Assembly (NCBI GenBank): GCA_942493335.1
Contig: OW818693.1
Span: forward strand, 2,480,001-2,544,000
Origin: JAEWSN01 sp942493335
Lineage (GTDB): Bacteria; Bacillota; Clostridia; DSM-8532
Direction of reading: 5' to 3'
DNA length: 64,000 nt
A program made the translations under genes and the position numbers. The stretch's first letter is position 1. Each line of letters opens with the position of its first letter. The notes under the pieces were generated by a model, which was given only the letters and a program-made list of their open reading frames with translations, searched no databases and was not told the origin of the DNA. Below, in pieces: positions 26,903 to 36,097 of the stretch.

Positions 26903-28024
26903 TTATTCCAGTACGCCGGCGATTTCCTTCAGATTCTCGATGATGGCGATATGCTGCGGGCAATGGCCCTCGCATGCGCCGCAGGCGATACAGTCCGAAG
27001 CCTTGCCGCTCTTGCCGGTCACCCACTTGTAGTGCCCCTTCCGGCTTTCGAGATTCCCGTATACCTTCAGCTTGTTGTAAGTCTCGAAAATACCGGGAAT
27101 ATTGATTTTCTGCGGGCAGTCGGCCACGCAGTACTTGCAGTCCGTACAGGGTATGGTGGGAATCTCCGCAATCTTCCGGACCACAGCGTCGATGACAGTC
27201 CTTTCCTTGCCGGAAAGGGGTTCGAAATTCGCGAATGTGGCGAGATTGTCGTTCATTTGCACAGGATCGGACATGCCGGAAAGCACGGTTACAACGCCCT
27301 CCAACGAAGCGGCATAACGCATGGCCCAGGAAGCGACGGAGCTTTCGGGACGCGCGTCCGTCAGGAGGGATTGCACATCGGGCGCCATGGCCGCAAGATT
27401 TCCACCCTTGACCGGTTCCATGATGATGACCGGCTTGTTGTGCTTCATGGCCACTTCGTAGCAGGCGCGGGACTGCACATCCGCATCCTCCCAGTCCACA
27501 TAGTTGATCTGAAGCTGCACGAATTCCATTTCCGGGTGCTTCGTGAGAATCTCGTCGAGGACATCGGCCTTATCGTGGAAGGAGAAACCGGCGTGCTTTA
27601 CAAGCCCCTTTGCCTTCAAACCGACCACATATCCCCACATGTCGAACTTGTCGAGATCGGCGATGCGATCCTTGCCGAGTGCATGCAGCAGATAGAAATC
27701 GAAATATCCGGCGCCGGTGCGTTCCAGCTGGATGTTGAACAGGCGGTCAAGGTCTTCCTTTTGCTTCACTTCCCAGACGGGCAATTTGGTGGCGAGTTGG
27801 AAGGATTCACGGGGATACCGCTTCACAAGCGCTTCGCGGGCAGCCACTTCGGATTCTCCGCCATGATAGACATAGGCGGTGTCGAAATAGGTGAAACCCT
27901 TTTCCATAAAGGTATCCACCATGCCCTTGAGCTTTTCGAGGTCGATCTTACCCTGCGTGTTGGGCAGACGCATCAGGCCGAAGCCGAGTTTCTTGATGTC
28001 GGAGCCGAGAAAATCCTTGTTCAT
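26903..28024 (-). CDS. aldo/keto reductase with C-terminal 4Fe-4S domain
   Basis: The 373-residue product has an aldo/keto reductase barrel: GFGLMRLPN, the Asp/Tyr pair in YFDTAYVYHGGESE, Lys in LATKLPVW, and the later ALGKDRIADLDKFD. Near the C-terminus are two cluster motifs, CTDCKYCVADCPQKINIP and CIACGACEGHCP, which should hold two [4Fe-4S] centres. This family is common in strict anaerobes and probably uses ferredoxin-like electron flow. GGAGG precedes the ATG at 28024; the open frame further upstream contains no domain. A possible promoter lies at 28141-28169. Confidence 0.92.
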   Translation of the reverse strand: MNKDFLGSDIKKLGFGLMRLPNTQGKIDLEKLKGMVDTFMEKGFTYFDTAYVYHGGESEVAAREALVKRYPRESFQLATKLPVWEVKQKEDLDRLFNIQLERTGAGYFDFYLLHALGKDRIADLDKFDMWGYVVGLKAKGLVKHAGFSFHDKADVLDEILTKHPEMEFVQLQINYVDWEDADVQSRACYEVAMKHNKPVIIMEPVKGGNLAAMAPDVQSLLTDARPESSVASWAMRYAASLEGVVTVLSGMSDPVQMNDNLATFANFEPLSGKERTVIDAVVRKIAEIPTIPCTDCKYCVADCPQKINIPGIFETYNKLKVYGNLESRKGHYKWVTGKSGKASDCIACGACEGHCPQHIAIIENLKEIAGVLE

Positions 28025-28140
28025 GCAAATCCTCCATAATGTTGTTCCTTCATGGAACCATTGTCTGCCTGTCGGAAATAGGAGAAGGGAAAAGAGCATG
28101 GACCATGGGAGTCGGTTCCCTTTCCAAACTTCCTCTCCAT

Positions 28141-28169
28141 ATTGAACCATCTTTCGACGATTTTGTCAC
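28141..28169 (-). promoter_or_regulatory. possible promoter of the aldo/keto reductase gene
   Basis: Minus strand GTGACA (28169-28164), 17 bp, TTCAAT (28146-28141). Five and four matches to consensus respectively. The leader would be about 110 bases and contains a small GTTCC/GGAAC hairpin just before the ribosome site. Confidence 0.4.
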
Positions 28170-28252
28170 GTTCGCTTTTATCCACAGCTCCGTCGTTTTA
28201 CTTCGAGGATGAATCGGGTAAGTAGCTGTTGGCAGAAAGAAAGGTGATCTGT

Positions 28253-28492
28253 ATGAACGCCAAATCCGGGAAAATGCCCATCCAGAAAAAACAACAAAAG
28301 AAGGATGTACAAGGCTTGGGCGGACAACACCCAAAGAAATCCCCCGGGAAAATACAGGCCAAGAGCATGGCAAACGGAAAGAATGGCACATTTCAAGCAG
28401 ACATGCTGTCCAAGTATTGTTGGCAATCCAATGATCTTGATCGCTTGAGCCCTTCCCCCGACAAACCGAAGCGGAAGGACGGTCTCCCATAA
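28253..28492 (+). CDS. possible small lysine-rich protein
   Basis: An ATG at 28253 with a good ribosome site (AAGGTGAT, six bases before) opens a 79-codon frame: very hydrophilic, rich in Lys, Gln and Gly (MPIQKKQQKKDVQGLGG, then HPKKSPGKIQAK). There is no membrane segment and no family I recognise. The frame stands alone between divergent genes. Base composition does not argue strongly either way and a longer antisense frame exists, so it could be spurious. Confidence 0.35.
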   Translation: MNAKSGKMPIQKKQQKKDVQGLGGQHPKKSPGKIQAKSMANGKNGTFQADMLSKYCWQSNDLDRLSPSPDKPKRKDGLP

Positions 28493-28809
28493 CTACCTTT
28501 CAGCCACCGCATGACCCGTTCGCGGAACTCCTCGATCAGGTATGAATACGGGAGGGTCCGCTACTCCCTGCATCAAGGCGTATCAGCCCATCGCTTGGCC
28601 ATGTGATGCTTTTCGGGGACAAATACAGGCCACTGCTGATGGAGGTTGTGAACCGATATCTGCAGCGAAGCCCTCCTCCCCTGGCTTCGCCGGATCCTTT
28701 CATGCTTTCATATATGGAAGCCACATGGATATATTCCTTCATGAATGGTACCATCATGTCAGGGCATGGCGTTGCATCTGCAAACCCGCGGTTATGGAGG
28801 GATTTCTTT
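28493..28809 (+). other. 317-bp leader region before the URO-D gene
   Basis: No frame here has both a ribosome site and a domain. A frame continuous with the URO-D gene opens at 28603 but has no conserved content. A perfect hairpin, GCGAAGCC at 28665-28672 with GGCTTCGC at 28683-28690, lies mid-way; it has no T-run and could be an operator or an mRNA structure. Confidence 0.45.
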
Positions 28810-29874
28810 ATGAAACCATTCAATCCGGATTGGCTGGAATTGGAACATCTCAGGTCCAGAAAACTCGAACCGGATTTCCGGAACATCCTCGCCGTACTGG
28901 AACGCAAGGTGCCTTCGCGGCCCACCTTGTTTGAATTTTTCCTGCATGATGAATTATACGAAGCCTTGTCCGGTCAAAAGGGTGCGACCGATGCCGTCGA
29001 CCGATGCCGCATGATGATCCGTGCTTTCCATGCGGCAGGCTATGACTATACTACGCTGCATGCTTCGGATTTCTCCTTTCCCACTTCCCAGCACATGGAT
29101 TCGGGCAAAAAGACGTTTTCGCAGACGCATGGCGGTCTTGTAACCGATCGTGCCGGATTCGACCGCTATCCATGGCCGGACCCGGATACATGTGACTACA
29201 GCCGGATCGATACCCTGAAATCCGATTTGCCGAAAGGGATGAAGTTCATCGTATACGGTCCGGGCGGCGTACTGGAGAATGTCATCCAAATCACCGGCTA
29301 CGAGGATCTCTGCTACATGATGGTCGACGACATGCCGCTGGTGGAGGACATCTTCGCAGGGGTCGGTTCGCGGCTGGTCCGCTATTACGCGCATGTCGCG
29401 AACCATGATGCCGTCGGTGCACTCATTTCCAACGATGACTGGGGTCATTCCACCCAGACCATGCTTTCCTCTGAGATGATGCGGAAACTGGTGGTGCCAT
29501 GGCATTCGGAGATCGCCAAAACCATCCATGCAGCCGGGAAACCCGCCATCCTGCACTCCTGCGGGCAACTGAAGGATGTGATGGACGATATCATCGACAC
29601 CATCGGCTATCAGGGAAAACACTCCTTTGAGGACAAGATCTTTCCCGTGGAGGAAGCGTATGAGGCATGGCATGATCGAATTGCCATTCTCGGCGGCATC
29701 GACCTGGATTTCATCTGCCGCGGCGAACCGGAAGCCATCTGGCAACGTTCAGTCGCCATGCTGGAACGTTCCGCCGGAAGAGGCGGGTATGCGCTCGGTT
29801 CCGGCAACAGCATCCCCTATTACGTACCGACCGGGAATTATCTGGCCATGATCTCCGCCGTGGAAGCCTTCTGA
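28810..29874 (+). CDS. URO-D family protein
   Basis: The 354-residue product has the TIM-barrel features of this family: RPTLFEFFLHDELYEAL at the start, YDYTTLHASDF, the VYGPGGVLENVIQITGYEDLCYM strand/helix, FAGVGSRLVRYY, NDDWGHSTQTMLS, and KPAILHSCGQLKDVMDDII, the HSCG strand that often carries a metal ligand Cys. ATG 28810 has GGAGGG nine bases upstream. The hybrid kinase follows 54 bp later on the same strand. Closest in style to MtaA/methyltransferase-like members; the methyl donor is unknown. Confidence 0.85.
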   Translation: MKPFNPDWLELEHLRSRKLEPDFRNILAVLERKVPSRPTLFEFFLHDELYEALSGQKGATDAVDRCRMMIRAFHAAGYDYTTLHASDFSFPTSQHMDSGKKTFSQTHGGLVTDRAGFDRYPWPDPDTCDYSRIDTLKSDLPKGMKFIVYGPGGVLENVIQITGYEDLCYMMVDDMPLVEDIFAGVGSRLVRYYAHVANHDAVGALISNDDWGHSTQTMLSSEMMRKLVVPWHSEIAKTIHAAGKPAILHSCGQLKDVMDDIIDTIGYQGKHSFEDKIFPVEEAYEAWHDRIAILGGIDLDFICRGEPEAIWQRSVAMLERSAGRGGYALGSGNSIPYYVPTGNYLAMISAVEAF

Positions 29875-29928
29875 CCCTCCTTACTTCCGTACTCCTTCCG
29901 TACTACACCCGTACATTGGAGGAATTAC

Positions 29929-32031
29929 ATGAGTTACAAGTTCTCGGAACTGATTGATGTGGAAAAGCTTCAGGGACTGTCCGACAAATTCACAGACCTG
30001 ACAGGAGCCGTCACGGCCATCCTGGATCTGGACGGAAAAATCCTTACGGCAAGCGGCTGGCAGGACATCTGTACGAAATTCCACCGTGTGCACCCGGAAA
30101 CATGCCTTCGCTGCACAAAGAGCGATACCATTCTGGCAGGAAGGCTGGCAGAGGGACACAAGTACAATGTCTATCAATGTGAAAACGGTTTGATTGACGT
30201 CGCCTTCCCCATCATCATCGAAGGTGAGCATGTCGGAAACATGTTCACCGGCCAGTTCGCGCTGGAAAAGCCCGATATTGAATACTTCAGGAATCAGGCC
30301 CGGCAATTCGGGTTTGATGAAGCAGCCTATCTCGAGGCTTTTTCCAAGGTACCGGTCTTTTCAGAGGAAGCCATCAAGAAAACGATGGCGTTTTTTCTCA
30401 AGCTGGCGGAAATCGTCGGCAGTTCCGGCTTCTCCACCAAGAAAATGCTTGAGGTGAACGAGGCTCTGCTGATCCAGAAGAAGAAGGCCGAACAGGCAAA
30501 CATTGCGAAAAGCCAATTCCTCGCGAACATGAGTCATGAACTTCGCACGCCCATGAACGGCATCATCGGAATGAGCGAGTTGCTGGATGAAACGGAACTG
30601 AACGAGAACCAGAAGCTATTGCTTGGATATTTGCGGACATCCGCCGATAATCTGCTTTCCATCATCAACAACATTCTGGATCTTTCGAAAATCGAAGCGG
30701 ACAAAATGGAGATCATCCTGTCCGATTTCAACCTCCATAAAACAGTACAGGAAGTACTGGACCTGTTCTCGCTGAGCACCCGGAAAAAGGGCATCGAACT
30801 GGTCTGCTACATTGACAGGAATATCCCGGACTTCTTGGAAGGGGACGAAATGAAAATCCGGCAGGTTCTGGTGAACCTTGTCGGGAATGCGGTCAAATTC
30901 ACAGAAACAGGGACCATCTTTTTGGAAATCAAGGCAGCGGAGGTCTCAGACTCGCTCTATGAGATAGAGGCAAGTGTCACGGACACCGGCATCGGCATTT
31001 CGGAAGAAGTTCGAAGCCGGTTGTTTCAGTCGTTCACGCAAGGGGACTCAAGCTATACGAAAAAATACCAGGGCACCGGACTGGGCCTTGCCATCTCCAG
31101 AAGGCTGATCCATCTGATGGGCGGCGTCATCGACTGTGAAGCGAATTTCGGAACCGGCTCCAGGTTCTTCTTCCAACTCCGGTTGCGGAAAGCAGAGAAA
31201 ACCGTCCCGATCCCAGACGGATGGGAAGTGGACTGCAGCAAATTGACCATCCTGTTCATCGATGACAATGCGCTGAACCGGAAAATAACGGAGAAGGTGC
31301 TTTCGGATGAAGGAATCCGGGTCCTGCTGGCCGATAGCGGCCGGAATGCCCTCGACATGCTGGATGCCGCAGGACACATCGACCTGATCCTGCTCGATGT
31401 CCATATGCCGGAATTCGATGGGTTCCAGACAGCGGAGATCATCCGGGAACGGCATGGGACCAGATACCTGATTTTGATGTTTTCATCCGTCGATATCCGG
31501 GATGACCTTGTGAAAATGAGGGAGCTGGGGATTTCCGACTACTTGATCAAGCCGGTCCTGCGCAATGAGCTTGTCCATAAGATCAAGACGATCATCCACG
31601 CGGAAATGCAGGCGGCCAGGACGACGGGTGCTCCGGGGATATCCGACAGGTCAGGCACCCGTCAAAAAATTCTCATCGCAGAGGATACGCCCATCAACAT
31701 GTACATGCTGGTGGAAATGATACGCAAGTTCGGAGATTACACGATTCTGCAGGCACGGGACGGCCAGGAGGCCGTGAGTCTTTTTGTATCGGAACATCCG
31801 GACCTCATTTTCCTGGATCTCCAGATGCCTGTAATGAACGGATTCGAGGCCTACCGGGAAATCGTCGCCCTTGCGGATGCCGATAATCAGAAGCACCCGC
31901 CAACCATTGCCGTGACCGCCTTCGCCATGGAAGAGGACCGCGAAAGGTGCCTGAATGCCGGAATGGATTTCTTCCTGCCGAAGCCGTACAAGAAGGATGA
32001 CATCCGGAAAGCGCTGGGCAGGCTCGGGTAG
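29929..32031 (+). CDS. hybrid histidine kinase: PocR sensor, HisKA, HATPase, two receivers
   Basis: The 700-residue product has no membrane segment. An N-terminal PocR domain (about 5-165; KLQGLSDKFTDLTG, HPETCLRCTKSD, CENGLIDVAFPIIIEGEHVGNMFTGQF) is known in regulators of one-carbon and propanediol metabolism and may bind small molecules or metal through its Cys residues. Then HisKA with His203 (MSHELRTPMNG), HATPase (LVNLVGNAVKFTETG, GTGLGLAISRR), receiver 1 with Asp490 (LILLDVHMPEFDG) and receiver 2 with Asp630 (LIFLDLQMPVMNG). No Hpt or output domain is present, so a phosphorelay partner elsewhere is implied. Being next to the URO-D gene suggests it senses that pathway. Confidence 0.92.
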   Translation: MSYKFSELIDVEKLQGLSDKFTDLTGAVTAILDLDGKILTASGWQDICTKFHRVHPETCLRCTKSDTILAGRLAEGHKYNVYQCENGLIDVAFPIIIEGEHVGNMFTGQFALEKPDIEYFRNQARQFGFDEAAYLEAFSKVPVFSEEAIKKTMAFFLKLAEIVGSSGFSTKKMLEVNEALLIQKKKAEQANIAKSQFLANMSHELRTPMNGIIGMSELLDETELNENQKLLLGYLRTSADNLLSIINNILDLSKIEADKMEIILSDFNLHKTVQEVLDLFSLSTRKKGIELVCYIDRNIPDFLEGDEMKIRQVLVNLVGNAVKFTETGTIFLEIKAAEVSDSLYEIEASVTDTGIGISEEVRSRLFQSFTQGDSSYTKKYQGTGLGLAISRRLIHLMGGVIDCEANFGTGSRFFFQLRLRKAEKTVPIPDGWEVDCSKLTILFIDDNALNRKITEKVLSDEGIRVLLADSGRNALDMLDAAGHIDLILLDVHMPEFDGFQTAEIIRERHGTRYLILMFSSVDIRDDLVKMRELGISDYLIKPVLRNELVHKIKTIIHAEMQAARTTGAPGISDRSGTRQKILIAEDTPINMYMLVEMIRKFGDYTILQARDGQEAVSLFVSEHPDLIFLDLQMPVMNGFEAYREIVALADADNQKHPPTIAVTAFAMEEDRERCLNAGMDFFLPKPYKKDDIRKALGRLG

Positions 32032-32064
32032 GGATGGAGGAACAAATAGCCGACATGCAGGGAA

Positions 32065-32115
32065 GGTGTTGACTGGCGTGATAATATTGGCGCCAGATTT
32101 GCGCCGGTCAGCACC
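32065..32115. terminator. convergent hairpin between hybrid kinase and DUF1861 genes
   Basis: GGTGTTGACTGGCG (32065-32078) pairs with CGCCGGTCAGCACC (32102-32115) in 14 bp with two G-U pairs; the 23-base loop is itself partly palindromic (TTGGCGCCA). There is no clear T-run, but the position between two converging stops favours termination. Confidence 0.55.
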
Positions 32116-32164
32116 TTCGCCGTTTGTAGTTTTCCTATGCGCCCATCAGCGCCTTCGCCGTTTG
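32108..32164 (+). repeat. 19-bp direct repeat, 38 bp apart
   Basis: TCAGCACCTTCGCCGTTTG at 32108-32126 recurs with one change as TCAGCGCCTTCGCCGTTTG at 32146-32164, partly inside the convergent hairpin. The rest of the 142-bp gap has no gene. Confidence 0.6.
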
Positions 32165-32173
32165 CGGGAGTGC

Positions 32174-33139
32174 TCAGCGCCGCGTTACAATGTGCCCGTG
32201 GCCCGCAAACGGATACGGTACGACCAGCCGGCCTTCCTGCGTATCGCCGATTCCGCTGTACAGGTCGACATTGCCGTCTTCCCGCATCACGATGCCGGAA
32301 GTAAAGGCGCAGTCCACCAACCCGGGTTTTTTCGACGGACCATCCGGATAGCTTTTTCTGGTGCCGATGATATGGACGTCCAGCGCCTCGTGCATCACCG
32401 GATCGAAAACGAAGGCGATGTTCAGGTATACAAGGATATCCACGCCATCCGGCTCCGTCTTTTTGTCAGTCCAGCACTTGTGCCCGATGGCGCCGATCTT
32501 CCCGGAATCCAGCAGATAGGCTTGATTGCATCCGCCCCACTCGCCCTCCGCGAAAAGGCCCGGAATGTACGGAGCTGATTCGATCACGTCCGCGGTCAGG
32601 TGTTCCAGGTCCGGAATGCATGCGAATCCGATCTGGGATTCAGCACCAAACTTCTTCCTGATCTCCTCATTGCGCGGGCGGGAAAACACACCGATCTGTC
32701 CGTCCGGCAATTGTACAAGCCGGATATCCTTCATGTAGTCCGGACCGGTGGTGAAATAGTAAAGATCCGAAATGTCCGTTCCCCGGTAGAAATATCCATA
32801 GTATGTGTCGATCTTTCCGGATTTATAGCGGACGTGGGTTCCGCCCAGAATCAGCTCTTCCCCGATTTTCGCGATATAGGGGTCCTCCAGCTGCCAGATC
32901 ATGGAGGCCGGAACAAGCGTCCAGTCATCCTTCCCGGTGGATTCAAACAGCCTGACCCAGGAACGCGCCCATTCGGATCGACGCTCCACCCGGCCGAATA
33001 GATACTTTTTCCCGCCCCATGTGAACGGGATGGATGTGTTGTAGACGTCATAGCCTTCCACACCGTGAAAGGTCAGAATGGTGGACTCCTGAATGACACC
33101 TTGCTGCTCGAAGGCTTCGCGTTGCTGTCTGAGATCCAT
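32174..33139 (-). CDS. DUF1861 family protein (probable beta-propeller)
   Basis: The 321-residue product shows repeated Asp- and Glu-containing strands: FTWGGKKYLFGRVERRS, WQLEDPYIAKIGEELILGGTHV, IRLVQLPDGQIGVFSRPRN, LVDCAFTSGIVMREDGNVDLYSGIGDT. This pattern matches DUF1861, whose members resemble five-bladed propellers such as GH130 and are often found with mannoside-degrading genes. The ATG at 33139 follows GGAGGG; an ATG five codons earlier is part of that site. Catalysis is not shown for this family as far as I know, so a mannoside phosphorylase/hydrolase role is inference only. Confidence 0.72.
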   Translation of the reverse strand: MDLRQQREAFEQQGVIQESTILTFHGVEGYDVYNTSIPFTWGGKKYLFGRVERRSEWARSWVRLFESTGKDDWTLVPASMIWQLEDPYIAKIGEELILGGTHVRYKSGKIDTYYGYFYRGTDISDLYYFTTGPDYMKDIRLVQLPDGQIGVFSRPRNEEIRKKFGAESQIGFACIPDLEHLTADVIESAPYIPGLFAEGEWGGCNQAYLLDSGKIGAIGHKCWTDKKTEPDGVDILVYLNIAFVFDPVMHEALDVHIIGTRKSYPDGPSKKPGLVDCAFTSGIVMREDGNVDLYSGIGDTQEGRLVVPYPFAGHGHIVTRR

Positions 33140-33220
33140 CCGTATTCCCTCCATGACCGTATTGTGAGTGGGCTATGAGAACTGCTTTTGTCGATATGCT
33201 TGCAGGATTTGTCGACCTGC

Positions 33221-34492
33221 TTACAGTGCGGAACGATCCTCTTCCGACCGGGCCGGCTGTTTCGCGCCATGCTGGATCAATTCCCAACCTTGTTTTGGCC
33301 GCATCATGCAGACGATGGAAAGAACACCGAAGAACATCGGCAGCAATCCCGGCATCAATGCACCTTTCCAGTATTTCCGGATCGATTTTCCGTCGATGAT
33401 CAGTACAGCAATACCGAAGACAATTCCAATCAGAATGGTTCCGACAAAACCGAGAAGGCTGGTCGCCATCGTGACCCTGCCATTGCCATATAGGGTGAAG
33501 AACAGGGCGGGTGCCCAGATCATCTGGATGATGCCCAGGACGCAGTTGAACGGCATCACAAGGCGCATGAAGCCCATGAAGGCGGATGCATCACGATCCC
33601 GCACGGATTTCTCGAAAGTTTTGTCTGTGAAGATCCGGCCGCAGGAAGTGAGCCCGGTGATCCACCTGCGCTGCTGCTTCCAGAAGGTGTTGAAATCCAC
33701 AGGCTGCTCGGTGGCGTATTCGGCGTCGTCGCAATAGGTGACCTTTTCTCCGGCCAATATCGTCTGAAGCGCAAATTCCGTGTCCTCCACCAGGGTACTG
33801 ATCTTCCATCCGATCCGCTTGAGATGATCGCACCGGACGGTGAACCCACTACCGTAGTACAGGAAGGAAAGTCCACGGTTTGCCAGCGGCACGTTCACAA
33901 GGCGGTTGCTCATCAGATAGAGAAACGAGGCGAAAGCGCTGACAAAGGTTTCATTCGCATTGATGGATTCGCAGCGGCCTGCAACCACCGCATGTCCTGC
34001 GCGGATCCTGACTTCCATCCGGCGAAGGAACTGCGGGGTGACCACGACATCCGCGTCTACGATGCAAAACGCATCATATCCCGCATCCAATAGACCCTTT
34101 TCATAAAAGGCCCAGTTGAGCGCATGCATTTTCGTCCGATGGATGCGATCCCGGCGCTTCAACACGCGAACACCCCGCTGGGCAGCCAGCGTGGCCGTGT
34201 TGTCCGTACAGTTGTCCGCAATGACGATGATATCCATGAGTTCGGCGGGATAATCCAACTGCGCCAGACTGTCCAGCACGCGCCCGATGACCTGGCTTTC
34301 ATTGCAGGCAGGAATCAGAACAGCGAAACGGGTTGCAGGCTCCTCCAGAAGCGGTTGAACTTTTCTGCGCAAAGGCGCACGGAAAAACAGCACTACATAA
34401 TAAATCCCACAAAACACCGGGATCAATGAAAGAATGCCGGCCATGATGATCATCAGAATATCAAACCGTCCAAGGTGAACCAATAAATCCAT
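33221..34492 (-). CDS. membrane glycosyltransferase, family 2
   Basis: About 423 residues. An N-terminal TM (ILMIIMAGILSLIPVFCGIYYVVLF) precedes a GT-A domain with VLIPACNESQVIGRVLDSL, VIADNCTDNTA, the metal-binding CIVDADVVV, then VEDTEFALQ and the QQRRW motif (FWKQQRRWITGL) of processive GT2 enzymes. Three further TM segments follow. It probably makes a cell-surface polysaccharide. The start is uncertain: ATG 34492 or ATG 34510, both with weak ribosome sites; the murA stop lies 10-28 bp upstream, so translational coupling is likely. Confidence 0.87.
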   Translation of the reverse strand: MDLLVHLGRFDILMIIMAGILSLIPVFCGIYYVVLFFRAPLRRKVQPLLEEPATRFAVLIPACNESQVIGRVLDSLAQLDYPAELMDIIVIADNCTDNTATLAAQRGVRVLKRRDRIHRTKMHALNWAFYEKGLLDAGYDAFCIVDADVVVTPQFLRRMEVRIRAGHAVVAGRCESINANETFVSAFASFLYLMSNRLVNVPLANRGLSFLYYGSGFTVRCDHLKRIGWKISTLVEDTEFALQTILAGEKVTYCDDAEYATEQPVDFNTFWKQQRRWITGLTSCGRIFTDKTFEKSVRDRDASAFMGFMRLVMPFNCVLGIIQMIWAPALFFTLYGNGRVTMATSLLGFVGTILIGIVFGIAVLIIDGKSIRKYWKGALMPGLLPMFFGVLSIVCMMRPKQGWELIQHGAKQPARSEEDRSAL

Positions 34493-34520
34493 GCATCCAT
34501 CCAATCTCATCAAGTCTTCA

Positions 34521-35804
34521 TCAGCGGGACTGGGCGAGCCGCGATTCTGCTTCCACGATCCGAACCGGTGCCCCGATGCGGGCGAACATGGCGGCGGCAT
34601 CCTCGAAACCCCGATCCAGATGTTCCACTCCGGACAGAAGCGTGGTCCCTTCAGCCAGTAAACCGGCAATCAACAGGGCCGTTCCGGCTCTGATGTCGGT
34701 TGCGTGAACCTGGGTTCCATGCAACGCCCTTCCCCCATGAATACGAACAGAACCGGTTCTTGTTCGAAGCGCGGCGCCCATCCGCATGAATTCCGTGCAC
34801 TGGTTGAACCGCATGGGATACACACGGTCCGAAACCACGCTTGTTCCCCGGGCTTTCAACAGGAGGGCGGACAAAGGCTGTTGGAAATCAGTTGAGAACA
34901 AGGGGTACATGCCGGCACGGACGCGGGTCGGAAGGATGTTTCCGTCCGTTTCGGCGATCAGGTTCTGCTTGTCGGGAGATGTCGTAAAGGTATAGCCGAT
35001 CTCCCTGTATTTCGCCATCAGATTCCCAAGATGCTCCGGCACGGCTCGTTCCAGCACAAGGGAACCGCCGGTGGTTCCGAGGGCCGTAATGTAGGATGCG
35101 GCGACAAGCCGGTCCGGAATCACGGAGTGCTGCACCGGACCAAGTCTGGACACCCCTTCGATGCGGATGGTGTCGGTGCCTGCGCCGATGATGTTCGCGC
35201 CCATTTCATTGAGCATGACGGCCAGATCGACCACCTCGGGGTCCCGGGCGGCGTTGCGCAGAATGGTCTTGCCTTCCGCACGCGAGGCGGCCATCATCAG
35301 GTTGAGCGTGGCTCCGCTTGTGATGGTGTCGAACAGGATTTCCGCACCGACGAGTTTGCGGGCTTCCACCACATAATGGTCCTGATACAGGGATATCGTC
35401 GCGCCCAATGCGCGGAGCCCTTTGAAATGCTGATCGATGGGGCGTTTCACGAAGTCGTCTCCGCCGGCGTAACCCACGGAGACTTTACCGAACCGGGCCA
35501 GCAGTGCTCCGATGAAATAATACGCGGTCCGGATTTTTTTCGCTTCCGCGGGTTCGATTTCCGGGCAACGGATCGCTTCGGGATCGATGCTGGCAGTATG
35601 TCCATCCATTCGGGCGGAACCACCCATGCTGCGGATAATCTGAAGAACAACCCCCACATCGGAGATGTCGGGCACATTGCGGATCCGGACGGGACCATCG
35701 GACAGACAGGCACCTGCCAACAGGGCCAGCGCACTGTTTTTCGCGCCGGGCACGGCGATTCTGCCGCCTATCCGCTCTGCCGAATTGATTTCTAGAAACC
35801 TCAT
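34521..35804 (-). CDS. murA: UDP-N-acetylglucosamine 1-carboxyvinyltransferase, Asp-type active site
   Basis: The 427-residue product catalyses the first committed step of peptidoglycan synthesis, in the cytoplasm. Family motifs are clear: PGAKNSALALLAG at the start, RTAYYFIGALLARFG, RPIDQHFKGLRALGA, TSGATLNLMMAA, TDFQQPLSALLLKA and DIRAGTALLIAGL. In the loop normally reading GGC-x4-RP-(I/V)-D the Cys is replaced by Asp116 (GGDDFVKRPID). In other bacteria this replacement keeps activity but removes the target of fosfomycin. ATG 35804 is preceded by a moderate GGCAGGT site. It is followed directly by a glycosyltransferase gene. Confidence 0.9.
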   Translation of the reverse strand: MRFLEINSAERIGGRIAVPGAKNSALALLAGACLSDGPVRIRNVPDISDVGVVLQIIRSMGGSARMDGHTASIDPEAIRCPEIEPAEAKKIRTAYYFIGALLARFGKVSVGYAGGDDFVKRPIDQHFKGLRALGATISLYQDHYVVEARKLVGAEILFDTITSGATLNLMMAASRAEGKTILRNAARDPEVVDLAVMLNEMGANIIGAGTDTIRIEGVSRLGPVQHSVIPDRLVAASYITALGTTGGSLVLERAVPEHLGNLMAKYREIGYTFTTSPDKQNLIAETDGNILPTRVRAGMYPLFSTDFQQPLSALLLKARGTSVVSDRVYPMRFNQCTEFMRMGAALRTRTGSVRIHGGRALHGTQVHATDIRAGTALLIAGLLAEGTTLLSGVEHLDRGFEDAAAMFARIGAPVRIVEAESRLAQSR

Positions 35805-35953
35805 GCGTACCTGCCTTTTCGGACGGTTCCCCCTTCTTTGGGCGGAACCGGCATGTCGCGATGTTTTTCCTTTGTGGACCCGCTGCTGCTGCACAGGGCA
35901 AAACGACGGGCGATGCAGAAATCGGCTGACGTCAGGGCCACAGGATGCAACAC

Positions 35954-35989
35954 AAAAAAGTCCGCATGCAGATTCACTGCGAATACGGA
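35954..35989 (-). terminator. rho-independent terminator or murA leader attenuator
   Basis: On the minus strand TCCGTATTCGCAG can pair with CTGCATGCGGA (small internal bulge), followed by six T residues. It lies 150 bp before murA and about 110 bp after the epimerase stop, so it may end the upstream transcript or attenuate murA. A minus-strand TACAAT lies just upstream of it, without a good -35. Confidence 0.55.
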
Positions 35990-36037
35990 TTTATTGTAAC
36001 AGATTTGTCATGGGAAAGATAGGATGCTGCAAGACGG

Positions 36038-36070
36038 AACCCGGCAACGCAAGGATGGCGTTGCCGGGTT
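36038..36070. terminator. perfect inverted repeat after the epimerase gene
   Basis: AACCCGGCAACGC (36038-36050) and GCGTTGCCGGGTT (36058-36070) form a 13-bp perfect stem with a 7-base loop, 28 bp after the epimerase stop. A T-run is absent on the minus strand, so it may act with the terminator at 35954-35989. Confidence 0.7.
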
Positions 36071-36097
36071 CTTCTTCGGCGAATCGGGCGGAACAGG

